Below are positions 25,201 through 32,117 of a stretch of 35,345 nucleotides of DNA, piece by piece (positions within the stretch are counted from its first letter, which is position 1; each line of letters opens with the position of its first letter). Location: positions 1 to 35,345 of the IMG/VR virus record IMGVR_UViG_3300005663_001968, one strand, 5' to 3'. This stretch comes from a virus. A program made the position numbers and the translations under genes. The notes below the pieces were generated by a model. The model worked only from the letters and a program-made list of their open reading frames with translations. It was not told the origin of the DNA and did not search any database.

Positions 25201-25654
25201 AGTTCTCTCACCAAAGATATGGGAGATCAACGCCCGCAATACCTTCGTCCAGACCATTGGCCGAGTCAAGGATCCAATCGCCAAGACACCCAGTGTGGTC
25301 TACTGCTACGGTATCCGGCAGGCCAGGATCAATCAACTGATGAAAGACTGTGTCGGCATACCAAAAGTGATCGAGATCCCAGATCAACCAGGTGAAATGA
25401 TGCATGTTACCGTTGGGGAATACTGGTGGAACGAACACAATGTCAACTTCAATCGCCACGAGATTCAGATCATCCACCTCCATCGCAAAGGGACTACCAA
25501 GGCCATGATCAAGAGAATTGTAGAAAACCGACTTCCAGCCGCTTTCGTTGACAATGTGTTCGACAAACTCAGATTGGACGATATGACATTCCAAAGTTAC
25601 GAAGAAAAAGCGGATGAGCGGGATAATTCAGATCCTTCAACCGCTACGGCCTAG
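22292..25654 (+). CDS. Archaeo-eukaryotic primase fused to helicase-like domain
   Basis: This is a 1120-residue product with a GTG start directly after the upstream stop. Residues 1-220 carry AEP primase motifs: YDFDSD (86-91) for the catalytic acidic pair, TDSGVKGYHNWVPF (117-130) matching sGxxGxH, and GFGSMIKGIFSPHQKD (203-218) where a final conserved basic and H-containing motif is expected. The second half resembles an SF2-type helicase: a nucleotide-loop-like AEKGTRSGFTT at about 475 (no Lys), VIVLDEISQF at about 645 (Walker B), IIVTDATLP at about 809, and FVQTIGRVKD at about 983 (motif VI). A Cys-containing insert (CDKCHYALKHGGRKC) lies between. It probably primes and unwinds DNA during genome replication. 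Confidence 0.8.
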   Translation: MGWIIASDALEATARLMGLPRAWGSTIQHRGTDEGVFKRRKAGGERHGILTAEAYGVLVNKGWPIQISITNYDGNNYTDFQRFAIYDFDSDQPDLCKIPLAMVCEFQDSSNVHYLNTDSGVKGYHNWVPFDASIHQDDVRKYQNWVFASLAKQYTTEENGVITGFIQLDENSWYWIPPEHPWNPQTNIKEHPHVHIETLITRGFGSMIKGIFSPHQKDRTRMSLPMTLAQIQKHDRSQPITDADIKRGENLVRRSKRNHYKHILELIGSRERDEPKSKEPRIFQWAREGRTKFTIPAPEEDITKLELLTNRSPEQEQELQTAIQLHNTLQYTLSEMVGRILNVPCLTQCFEISLSRPGVYWERVNLVIALANMGYSREQIAYLFRHEVNDAVDNANRGITEYQVDYWFRRKYRGRCEYFQELKSKHHCCDLPCGRRSPDQLDPDPDFPQLTRAADFSLAYDRSEEILDMDAKFILAEKGTRSGFTTALPITAKGKGLSILFSVPRTSISERTFPEAMRVGRRYKGQTMKGFVWSSNMKTCLIRAQQAADHEKRTGLPLVPSIPVPREDCDKCHYALKHGGRKCLPIVDQPLFQSDLDPSACMQETFRDEKDDFDVGFITYSKLYSLMNTPTDDALEMREYISSFDVIVLDEISQFIDVSPLELILRTVPKEDQPTYNFFDALDREMRQLLHQFPSNYMVEEIVEYIDDFTVTFQDLKWYDHGDPVDNYLNDSEREKLRQKTNPYLMLLYGYELDTGHKVSRIYNVLALLTEERWRVSKIESGNYEEQISFILPTKHMEMMAWLQSLPGKIIVTDATLPYTNMEKILPGIVRYHFGDPNNTAATQIVIADSRHISQSRIFKDMDRLRNYVEDVLRFHGNNNVMFVLPNTLSWKRFKQEFPHIPPENVTYQRSNETIGVANNLRAMVVVGGTYSPQEAFDWVALDMVDANPVDYFPNNPNPTDAEKHDYAIKVLSPKIWEINARNTFVQTIGRVKDPIAKTPSVVYCYGIRQARINQLMKDCVGIPKVIEIPDQPGEMMHVTVGEYWWNEHNVNFNRHEIQIIHLHRKGTTKAMIKRIVENRLPAAFVDNVFDKLRLDDMTFQSYEEKADERDNSDPSTATA

Positions 25655-25677
25655 AGGCCGAAAAGGAAAGTGAGAAA

Positions 25678-26214
25678 GTGATCCAGGAAACCCTGACCAA
25701 AGAAGTAACCCTGGCCGTTGTCGGATCCCGACGATGGAAGGACAAAGCACTGTTGTTCGACGTACTGGACGACTGGATGAAAGTTATCGGCAAACCTGAT
25801 CTCGTCGTATCAGGCGGCGCTGATGGTGCCGACATATTGGGAGAAACGTGGGCCAAGTCTCGAGGAATCAAGACCGATATCAAATACCCTGAGTGGAGAA
25901 AAGAAGGATTCATGGCCGGCATCAATCGCAATGCCGACATTGTCAGTCCCGCCACCCATATGGTTGCCTTCTTTCTACCCTTCAGCGGCGGCACAATGAA
26001 CTCCCTCAAACGCGCCATGGGACAACATCTCCACATCACCATAGTCGACCATGCTCCATGGGAAGAAATCCACGATGACCACTGCTGTGCCTGTTGGGCC
26101 ATGATCCAGGCCGGCGACGCGCGGATTCAGATGAATCGGCACATCTTCACTCCCAATTGCTTCGAACGACACACCAACGAAGGCTGTATGATGGGAGCGC
26201 GAGGCGAACCATGA
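25678..26214 (+). CDS. SLOG-superfamily protein (DUF2493/YspA type)
   Basis: A GTG start with GGAAAGTGAG upstream gives 178 residues. The first 110 residues have the Rossmann-like SLOG pattern: LAVVGSRRWKDKALLFDVLD, then LVVSGGADGADILGETWA, then a strand and MVAFFLPFSGGTMNSLKRA. Members bind nucleotide-type ligands and several are linked to anti-phage or signalling systems. The C-terminus adds a Cys/His segment (CCACWAM, NCFERHTNEGC). The ligand is unknown. Confidence 0.72.
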   Translation: MIQETLTKEVTLAVVGSRRWKDKALLFDVLDDWMKVIGKPDLVVSGGADGADILGETWAKSRGIKTDIKYPEWRKEGFMAGINRNADIVSPATHMVAFFLPFSGGTMNSLKRAMGQHLHITIVDHAPWEEIHDDHCCACWAMIQAGDARIQMNRHIFTPNCFERHTNEGCMMGARGEP

Positions 26215-26594
26215 CTTGGCCTTTTCATTCGCCCCAAGAAGCTACAATTTGGCCAGGGCCCGTAAGAAGATTCTACAAGTCCAAAGCCAATATTGATCAC
26301 CGTTATGATTGCTCTAGCGTTCCATGGAGGTTCTGGGACCAAACTGTAGATGATATGACGGGGAAGCGACCCTGCAAAGTCTGTAAGCCATCAGAAGAGG
26401 ATGAAGGTCCTTTCTGCGAGTTTTGCAACGCATATCCGGCCTATGGAGTAGGTGACCCAATAAGTGATTTCAGAATAAGGGATGGTCGATGGGTTTGCAA
26501 AATCTGCTTGACGCCTGAGCTAAAATTGTTATTGAGCCTTCCTCAGCAGATTCGGGAGATCTGGGAAATGGTTAGTTATATCCTAGACCGGTGA
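26211..26594 (+). CDS. Zinc-ribbon hypothetical protein
   Basis: The ATG at 26211 overlaps the upstream TGA. The 127-residue product has three knuckles (CKVC, CEFC, CKIC) and a helical C-terminus (LLLSLPQQIREIWEMVSYIL). No family is recognised. Base composition is slightly more AT-rich than its neighbours. Confidence 0.6.
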   Translation: MTWPFHSPQEATIWPGPVRRFYKSKANIDHRYDCSSVPWRFWDQTVDDMTGKRPCKVCKPSEEDEGPFCEFCNAYPAYGVGDPISDFRIRDGRWVCKICLTPELKLLLSLPQQIREIWEMVSYILDR

Positions 26595-26598
26595 TCTC

Positions 26599-27492
26599 AT
26601 GAAAGCGATCGATCTCTTCTCTGGTTGGGGTGGCTTCACCCTCGGCGCCGAACAAGCCGGAGTCGAAGTTGTATGGGCCGGCAATCATTCTAAAATCGCC
26701 GTGGAAGCACACCAGATGAACCATCCAAACACCCTCCACGTCTGCCAGGATCTACGCCAGGCCGACTGGTCCCTACTCCCCGACTACGATCTCCTGCTAG
26801 CGTCTCCGGCGTGCCAGGGCCACAGCCCAGCCTCACAACCACAGAGACATGCCTACCACGACGCTCTCAGAGCCACTGCATGGGCTGTGGTGGACTGCGC
26901 TGACGCCACCGAGCCATCCACGATCGTCGTAGAAAACGTGCCGTCATTTCGCCGCTGGAGGCTCTATCCGGCCTGGAAACACGCCCTAGAAATTATGGGC
27001 TATCGTCTCGAGGAACGGTTCCTGACCGCGTCTCACTACGGCACCCCACAACGACGCAAGCGATTATTCCTGTTCGCCACCAAAGAGACCCTGGATCTGG
27101 ATCTGGTACCTGGCCTCGAGCCCGCGATAGGCGAGCATATCGAATGGGGAGCCGATGTCCCATGGAGGAAGATCACCAATAGCAGCCACAATGTCCAGGC
27201 ACGGATCGCCAAGGGTCGTCGCAACCACGGCAACAGTTTCATCACACAGCACGTCACTGGCCACCCCGGAATCGGTCTCGACGAGCCAATCCGTACCATC
27301 ACCACCAAGGACCAATACGCTCTCGTGTACGAAGATCACTACCGGCCTCTGACTGTGAGAGAGACGGCCCGTGCCATGGGCTTTCCCGACTCGTATCGCT
27401 GGCCGACGCATGCGACACGGAAGGAACAGATCCGGGGCCTAGGTAATGCTGTATGCCCCCCTCTGGCACGAAGAATCGTGGCCGAGCTGTGA
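26599..27492 (+). CDS. C5-cytosine DNA methyltransferase
   Basis: This is a 297-residue protein with GGTGATCTC before the ATG. The motifs appear in order: I (DLFSGWGGFTLG, 5-16), IV (ASPACQGHSPAS, nucleophile C72; the family usually has PPCQ, here SPACQ), VI (VENVP, 111-115), VIII (QRRKRLFLFA, 151-160), IX (RPLTVRETARAMGFPDSY) and X (GLGNAVCPPLARRI). It transfers a methyl group from S-adenosylmethionine to cytosine C5. No restriction endonuclease is adjacent, so self-protection or regulation is likelier than a full restriction-modification pair, though an HNH gene follows. Confidence 0.9.
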   Translation: MKAIDLFSGWGGFTLGAEQAGVEVVWAGNHSKIAVEAHQMNHPNTLHVCQDLRQADWSLLPDYDLLLASPACQGHSPASQPQRHAYHDALRATAWAVVDCADATEPSTIVVENVPSFRRWRLYPAWKHALEIMGYRLEERFLTASHYGTPQRRKRLFLFATKETLDLDLVPGLEPAIGEHIEWGADVPWRKITNSSHNVQARIAKGRRNHGNSFITQHVTGHPGIGLDEPIRTITTKDQYALVYEDHYRPLTVRETARAMGFPDSYRWPTHATRKEQIRGLGNAVCPPLARRIVAEL

Positions 27493-27508
27493 AATGGTGG
27501 GAATAGTT

Positions 27509-28045
27509 ATGACAACTGAAATAGATATAGAAACACTACGAACCCACTACTCTGAATTGTTTTGGTCCAACGTCCTTAGACCAGATCCTGGTGCTTGTTG
27601 GGAATGGCAATCTGGTTGCAACGCATATGGATATGGCCAGTTCATGATATGGAAAGTGAAGAAGGCCCCGGAAATATCTCACAGAATGGCATGGATGCTA
27701 ACATATGGACCTATACCACCGGGAAAGTGTGTATTGCATCGCTGTGATAACCGCCGCTGCTGCAACCCCTCTCACCTTTTCTTGGGAACGAGACCGGACA
27801 ACACAGCCGATATGGTCCACAAAGAGAGACATGCCAGAGGAGAACGCGCAGGCAACGTGAAGCTCGCCAAAAAACAAGTTATTGAAATCGAGCAACTGGC
27901 CATAGAAGATACCAACCAACGAGAGATTGCCATTTGGTACAGTATAACACAGCCAAGAGTTTCACGGATCAAACACCACCGCATATGGGTACACCTATGG
28001 CCCTGTAAAGGAAACAGAGATCGGCACCAATCACTATGTCTCTAA
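27509..28045 (+). CDS. HNH endonuclease (HNH_3 type) with C-terminal helix-turn-helix
   Basis: The ATG at 27509 with GGTGG upstream gives 178 residues. The ATG at 27494 is possible. The core SHRMAWMLTYGPIPPGKCVLHRCDNRRCCNPSHLFLGTRPDNTADM (about 58-102) is the HNH_3 pattern with HRCD, CCNPxHL and LGTxxDN. Residues about 119-160 form a helix-turn-helix (KKQVIEIEQLAIEDTNQREIAIWYSITQPRVSRI). It is probably a homing or free-standing endonuclease. The region is more AT-rich than the methyltransferase gene before it, consistent with acquisition. Confidence 0.83.
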   Translation: MTTEIDIETLRTHYSELFWSNVLRPDPGACWEWQSGCNAYGYGQFMIWKVKKAPEISHRMAWMLTYGPIPPGKCVLHRCDNRRCCNPSHLFLGTRPDNTADMVHKERHARGERAGNVKLAKKQVIEIEQLAIEDTNQREIAIWYSITQPRVSRIKHHRIWVHLWPCKGNRDRHQSLCL

Positions 28046-28064
28046 TCGTGGCCGAGGTGTCTTG

Positions 28065-28262
28065 ATGTGCGATATCTGCACCGCAGGAGACTCCAGGATA
28101 GACGAACTGATGAAGGAGTACAGATTCTGGATTGTCGAGAAGAAACATCCCGCACTCACCTCCCATGACTTCCGCACCTGGCTCTTCCTGCGCCTGAGAG
28201 GAATCCAGGTCACCCCCAAAGAGCTACACTCAAATCTAATCCGATCGGAGGCAGCATCATGA
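28065..28262 (+). CDS. Small Cys-containing protein (65 aa)
   Basis: GAGGTG precedes the ATG at 28065. A TTG at 28062 is also in frame. An N-terminal MCDIC knuckle is followed by a helical, basic body (LMKEYRFWIVEKKHPALTSHDFRTWLFLRLRG). Its stop overlaps the next ATG. Confidence 0.55.
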   Translation: MCDICTAGDSRIDELMKEYRFWIVEKKHPALTSHDFRTWLFLRLRGIQVTPKELHSNLIRSEAAS

Positions 28263-28456
28263 AAGTCAATGTGTTTTCAACTAAAAATAAGGTCCATTTG
28301 TTCAGCCTCACCTTCGGCAATGGCCGTCCGATCCCTCGCAAAGGTGAGAAGATCATACGAGACGGGAAGGTCTACAAAGTAAAGGGGATCTCGCACAAAT
28401 TCAGCGAGACCGGTAATTCAGGCAGCATCGTCATCTCAATCTACGTCAAGGAGTAG
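28259..28456 (+). CDS. Small beta-barrel-like protein (65 aa)
   Basis: The sequence alternates strands and turns (KVHLFSLTFGNGRPIPRKGEKIIRDGKVYKVKGISHKF, SIVISIYVKE), like a small SH3 or OB-like barrel. It is coupled to the upstream gene by ATGA. The role is unknown. Confidence 0.55.
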   Translation: MKVNVFSTKNKVHLFSLTFGNGRPIPRKGEKIIRDGKVYKVKGISHKFSETGNSGSIVISIYVKE

Positions 28457-28462
28457 ATTCTC

Positions 28463-29368
28463 ATGTCTCTAATCCGGTACGAATCCCACAACTTCAAACC
28501 AGCCACGCTGGCCACGATCAATCAGGCCAATGAGATCCTCGAGGATTACGCATCCAGAGGATTCGATCTCACATTGAGGCAGCTCTACTACCAGTTTGTA
28601 GCCAGAGCCCTGATACCAAACACCCAGCGCAGCTACAAGAACCTGGGAACCGCTGTTAGTAATGGCCGGTTGGCAGGTCTGATCGACTGGGATTACATCA
28701 TCGATCGAACCAGGAAAATTCGTAGCCTGAATACCTGGGAGAACGCCTATGGAATCATGGTTTCCACCCACAACTCCTTCCGGATTGACAAATGGGCCGA
28801 ACAACCCTACCATATCGAGGTCTGGATTGAGAAAGACGCACTTATCGGCGTGATCCAAAGGATCTGCAACGAACTCCGTATCAACTATTTCAGTTGTAGG
28901 GGCTACACATCTCTCTCGGCGATGTGGAGAGCAGCCCGGCGATTGCGGGGCCACGAGAACGATTGGAAAGAGACCGTGATCCTCCACCTCGGAGACCACG
29001 ATCCCTCGGGCCTGGACATGACCAGAGACATCCAGGATCGTCTCAAGACCTTTGGATCCGAAGTTGACGTCCGGCGCATCGCCTTGAACATGGACCAGAT
29101 TGATGAGTACAATCCGCCTCCCAACCCGGCTAAACTGAGTGATTCCAGGGCCGGAGAGTATGTTCCCAAGTACGGCTACGACTCATGGGAATTGGACGCC
29201 CTCGAGCCCGAAGCCATGGAGGACCTGATCGAGAGCGCCGTCCTGGAGCTCCGCAACGGAAAACTGTGGGATGAGGCCACCTATATAGAGGACGAACACA
29301 AGGAGGATCTGAAGTTGGCTGTAGATAACTGGGATGATGTGGTTCAGTTCTTGAGAAGTTCGGCATGA
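28463..29368 (+). CDS. Spo11/Topo VI A-like protein (Topo mini-A type)
   Basis: This is a 301-residue protein. An N-terminal winged-helix-like region has FDLTLRQLYYQFVARALIP, where Y42 or Y43 sits like the catalytic Tyr of Topo VI A and Spo11. A TOPRIM domain follows, with IEVWIEKDAL (E123) and VILHLGDHDPSGLDM (D178, D180), then a C-terminal extension. This matches short Topo VI A homologues described from plasmids and phages that lack a B subunit, and no B-type ATPase is seen here. It probably cleaves or nicks DNA, with a role in replication or recombination. It overlaps the next gene by 4 bases. Confidence 0.8.
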   Translation: MSLIRYESHNFKPATLATINQANEILEDYASRGFDLTLRQLYYQFVARALIPNTQRSYKNLGTAVSNGRLAGLIDWDYIIDRTRKIRSLNTWENAYGIMVSTHNSFRIDKWAEQPYHIEVWIEKDALIGVIQRICNELRINYFSCRGYTSLSAMWRAARRLRGHENDWKETVILHLGDHDPSGLDMTRDIQDRLKTFGSEVDVRRIALNMDQIDEYNPPPNPAKLSDSRAGEYVPKYGYDSWELDALEPEAMEDLIESAVLELRNGKLWDEATYIEDEHKEDLKLAVDNWDDVVQFLRSSA

Positions 29369-29652
29369 GACAATCCATTATGTACGCCCTCGAGGAAGAG
29401 ACCGGCTACCGCCACTTCTACAAGTACAAGCACCAGGTCAGACTCACCGGGATCCCAGGACGAACAGTCGAGCTACTATTGACAGAAGATATCGAAGGAG
29501 ATTACTGGGCATGGTGGGACAACAAGACCGAAGCGTTCGTCCACTGCTGGCCGAGTGAAGTCCAACTCAATATGTGCTTTCCCTATGGCCCCAAGGCTGA
29601 AGAGGATCGAGACCGGGGCAATAAACTTAGAGTCAGCGTAAAACCAACTTAG
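29365..29652 (+). CDS. Small hypothetical protein (95 aa)
   Basis: The start overlaps the stop of the mini-A gene. The product is beta-rich with many aromatic residues (YKYKHQVRLTGIPGRTVELLLTEDIEGDYWAWWDNKTEAFVHCW). No family is recognised. Confidence 0.55.
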   Translation: MRQSIMYALEEETGYRHFYKYKHQVRLTGIPGRTVELLLTEDIEGDYWAWWDNKTEAFVHCWPSEVQLNMCFPYGPKAEEDRDRGNKLRVSVKPT

Positions 29653-29666
29653 GAAGGTAATGAAAG

Positions 29667-30074
29667 ATGAAAACAGAAACAAAGTATGGCGTCGAACAAT
29701 TCGACGGATGGAAAGCGATCGCCCAGGTAATTCACACATTCAGTGTCAACGGCGATCTCGAGACCAAGATAGAAGGAGTAGCCTACGAGTATGAAGAAGA
29801 GAAATTTTCGACAGAACTGGCAGAGATCGAAGAGAAAAGAGACCAACCCCTATACGACAGAGCTCTCGGAGCCCTGATCGGAAAAGTAGACGGGAGCCCC
29901 GATCTCAATAGGTGGAAGTTCGACGTCAAGATCGATGGGGACAATATCTCCAACTGGAACGGCAGCGCTCCCACCGCCGCGCTGGCCGTCCAGATGTCCA
30001 ACATTGTCATCGAGTGGATCAAAGAAAAACAAGAGGGCCAGACAGAGGACACTGAAGAAAACACCGAAGCATAA
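29667..30074 (+). CDS. Hypothetical acidic protein
   Basis: This is a 135-residue protein with a GGAAGGTAATGAAAG site. It is mixed alpha/beta, with a helix AALAVQMSNIVIEWIKEKQ near the end and a very acidic tail (EGQTEDTEENTEA). No family is recognised. It ends 37 bases before the TnpB start, so the left end of the IS-type element must be in or just after its 3' end. Confidence 0.55.
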   Translation: MKTETKYGVEQFDGWKAIAQVIHTFSVNGDLETKIEGVAYEYEEEKFSTELAEIEEKRDQPLYDRALGALIGKVDGSPDLNRWKFDVKIDGDNISNWNGSAPTAALAVQMSNIVIEWIKEKQEGQTEDTEENTEA

Positions 30075-31375
30075 TCCTACGGGCGTACTAGGTATTTGTA
30101 AGAGTGATATTGTGGTAACCACGTTGAACCGGATCGAATCGTTCTACATTAAGCCGGACCCGGACCTGTCCCATTGGTGCCACCTGGCGAAGAATCTCTA
30201 CAATGAAGCCAACTACATCGTCAGGCAGGAGCTCTTCCATAACGGCGTATGGCTCCGGTATTACGATGTATGGTTGGCACTGAAAGAGACGAGCGATAAT
30301 TACGACGAGTTGCCGACTGGTACAGCTCAGCAGATTCTTCGCTTGATCGACAGTGCATGGAAATCCTTCTTTGCTTCTATCAAGGAGTGGAAAAAGCATC
30401 CAGAGAAGTTCTTAGGAAGACCCAAACTACCAAAATACAAGCCGAAGGATGGCGAGTTCGTCCTCCCGTTTACCAATCAACAGGTTCGTCATAAAGACGG
30501 ACTAATCAAACTACCGAGAAAGTTCGACGTTGAAGTGAAAACCAGACTGAATGAAGGAACGAACATTAGAGGAGCGCGTATCGTACCCCAGGGAGTAGGC
30601 TATCGTCTGGAAGTGATCTATGATAAGGAAGTACCAGAGCCACCACTAGAATCAACCCGAATAGCGGGCCTGGACCTTGGTGTAAACAACCTTGTAACTA
30701 TCGGGACCAACATCGGTATTGAGCCGATTGTGGTCAATGGTGGGGTTGTCAAATCATGGAACCAGTTCTATAACAAGAAGAGGGCACAACTGAGATCCGT
30801 ACTGGACCGGCAAGGAGGAAAGAGCAGTAGACGGCTCAACCGCCTCTATCTGAAGCGGAAGCGGAAGATGCAAGACTATTTCCACAAAACCAGTCGGAGA
30901 ATCATCGACTGGTGCGTCCAGCATAACATCGACACAATTGTCATCGGCCACAACGACGGTTGGAAACAGAACGTTCGACTTGGCAGACGGAACAACCAAA
31001 ACTTTGTCGGTATCCCGTTTGGGATGCTGATCAGCCAACTGGAATACAAGGCGGAAGACGTCGGTATCCGGATAGTGCTCCAGAACGAAGCGCATACCAG
31101 TAAGTGTTCGTTTCTCGACAACGAACCGGTCTGTCACCAGAAGCAGTATGCTGGCCAACGGGTCAAGCGTGGGCTGTTCCGTGCCAGTGATGGTCGTCTA
31201 ATCAACGCTGACCTACAAGCCGCCTACAATATCGTGAAGAAAGCATTCCCGAACGCATTTACTGACGGGATAGAGGGCATTGGGGTGTGCCCACGGAGGT
31301 TAAGCGTAGCATGACTACAGATACCTCTGAGAGTTCTGAAGAACAATCCGGTTCAACACCCGGTTTTTCGGAACG
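30075..31375 (+). mobile_element. IS605/IS1341-type element carrying only tnpB
   Basis: The element comprises tnpB and a right end that is repeated in the orphan copy at 15931-16072. That repeat fixes the right boundary at about 31375 (TTTTTCGGAACG). The left boundary is not defined, because only one full copy is present; I set it after the previous stop. No TnpA transposase is in the window, so mobility would need TnpA in trans. Confidence 0.7.
30112..31314 (+). CDS. tnpB: TnpB, RNA-guided nuclease family, with rearranged RuvC site
   Basis: This is a 400-residue protein from the GTG at 30112 (a TTG at 30124 is possible). The frame is open further upstream only because it overlaps the previous gene. 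RuvC I is AGLDLGVNNLVTIG (D188). RuvC III is INADLQAAYNI (D367). The usual RuvC II Glu position (IVIED) reads TIVIGHNDGW with Gly279. A candidate substitute Glu, E326, lies in QNEAHTSKCSF, before RuvC III. The usual CxxC...CxxC zinc finger is reduced to two isolated Cys. Such rearranged catalytic sites are reported in some TnpB branches. By homology it cuts DNA using an RNA from the element's right end. The last codons overlap the next ATG. Confidence 0.85.
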   Translation: MVTTLNRIESFYIKPDPDLSHWCHLAKNLYNEANYIVRQELFHNGVWLRYYDVWLALKETSDNYDELPTGTAQQILRLIDSAWKSFFASIKEWKKHPEKFLGRPKLPKYKPKDGEFVLPFTNQQVRHKDGLIKLPRKFDVEVKTRLNEGTNIRGARIVPQGVGYRLEVIYDKEVPEPPLESTRIAGLDLGVNNLVTIGTNIGIEPIVVNGGVVKSWNQFYNKKRAQLRSVLDRQGGKSSRRLNRLYLKRKRKMQDYFHKTSRRIIDWCVQHNIDTIVIGHNDGWKQNVRLGRRNNQNFVGIPFGMLISQLEYKAEDVGIRIVLQNEAHTSKCSFLDNEPVCHQKQYAGQRVKRGLFRASDGRLINADLQAAYNIVKKAFPNAFTDGIEGIGVCPRRLSVA

Positions 31376-31395
31376 ATCCGGGGCCCGGCTTGAGA
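31241..31395 (+). ncRNA. Predicted omega-type guide RNA of the TnpB element
   Basis: By the IS605 rule the scaffold covers the last tnpB codons and the right end (to about 31375), and the guide begins at 31376 with ATCCGGGGCCCGGCTT. GAAC (31341-31344) can pair with GTTC (31351-31354), or that GTTC with the terminal GAAC (31371-31374). Both options are conserved in the orphan copy. The 5' boundary is approximate, and expression is inferred. Confidence 0.55.
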
Positions 31396-31595
31396 GCGAG
31401 TCGGACGCCGACCAGTTCATCAAGTGGTTTCTGCAGATCCACCCCACTGCTCCAAACGATCTTCAACGACACATACTGGACTTCTTGGAATCCATGAATT
31501 TCTACGAATGGGAGACAGCCTGGATCCGGGACTTCTACCATCTCGACAGAAAGGACCAATTGGAGTTCCTCCAACAAATCAAGGTCTACCTATGA
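31311..31595 (+). CDS. Hypothetical protein with transposon-derived N-terminus
   Basis: The ATG overlaps the tnpB stop (ATGA), with GGAGG 11 bases upstream, both inside the IS right end. The first 22 of 94 residues (MTTDTSESSEEQSGSTPGFSER) come from the element. The rest (ADQFIKWFLQIHPTAPNDLQRHILDFLESMNFYEWETAWIRDFYHL) is helical and comes from flanking DNA in the same frame. It is probably a host gene whose 5' end was replaced by the insertion. The function is unknown. Confidence 0.6.
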   Translation: MTTDTSESSEEQSGSTPGFSERSGARLESESDADQFIKWFLQIHPTAPNDLQRHILDFLESMNFYEWETAWIRDFYHLDRKDQLEFLQQIKVYL

Positions 31596-31771
31596 CTTTT
31601 GGATGGAAACGGGTTCGGATCAGTGTGAAGTCGAAGGGCCGGATCCACGACATCATGAGCGACGGAGGACGCCTGGCCTGTGGCCGCTATTTCAACCCCG
31701 CCAAGGTTCGCGACGCTAAACACGGTGGGAAAAGATGCGGTACCTGCAAGGCAGCGCTTAGCAACCAATGA
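31592..31771 (+). CDS. Small basic protein with Cys pair (59 aa)
   Basis: The ATG overlaps the preceding TGA. It is a beta/basic protein (FGWKRVRISVKSKGRIHDI) with LACGRYF and a C-terminal CGTC knuckle. Its stop overlaps the next ATG. Confidence 0.55.
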   Translation: MTFGWKRVRISVKSKGRIHDIMSDGGRLACGRYFNPAKVRDAKHGGKRCGTCKAALSNQ

Positions 31772-32088
31772 CACCCGAAGAGGCCGCTGCGGCCGCTCTA
31801 CGAGGCTTGAAAAACCGGTTTAAGTGCCCGGAGTGCGAAGAGATCCAGGAGCTGGGTGAACGCAGCGACTACGAAGGCTGGTGTTACGATTGCCAGTTCA
31901 GGATGCTCAACAAGGGCCTGGCAACCGGCCTCGCCTTCGAGAAGTTCGAGAAGGACCATGGGCCAGAACCGCCTCGATGGCGATGGCTGAAGTTCCGGCG
32001 CTATATACGAGACGAGATGTATTTCGTACTGGGTTATGCAGCACACTACGATTGGATCGAAGAACGAGAACGGGAGAGAGGACTATGA
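31768..32088 (+). CDS. Zinc-ribbon protein (106 aa)
   Basis: KCPEC and CYDCQ knuckles about 21 residues apart make a zinc ribbon, preceded by an Ala-rich helix and followed by a basic/aromatic helical tail ending in Glu/Arg repeats (EERERERGL). No specific family. Confidence 0.65.
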   Translation: MTPEEAAAAALRGLKNRFKCPECEEIQELGERSDYEGWCYDCQFRMLNKGLATGLAFEKFEKDHGPEPPRWRWLKFRRYIRDEMYFVLGYAAHYDWIEERERERGL

Positions 32089-32117
32089 GCAATCATGTAT
32101 AGGAAAGCACAGTCGTA

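Noticed and set aside
24694-25395. 233-codon ORF in another frame inside the primase-helicase gene
   Set aside because: It is rich in Gln, Arg, Ser and His with no domain, typical of a shifted reading of a C/A-rich gene.
29935-30111. Upstream extension of the TnpB reading frame
   Set aside because: The frame is open but lies over the well-structured gene at 29667-30074 and reads as low-complexity Ser/Arg/Lys sequence. The TnpB-like sequence starts near the GTG at 30112.
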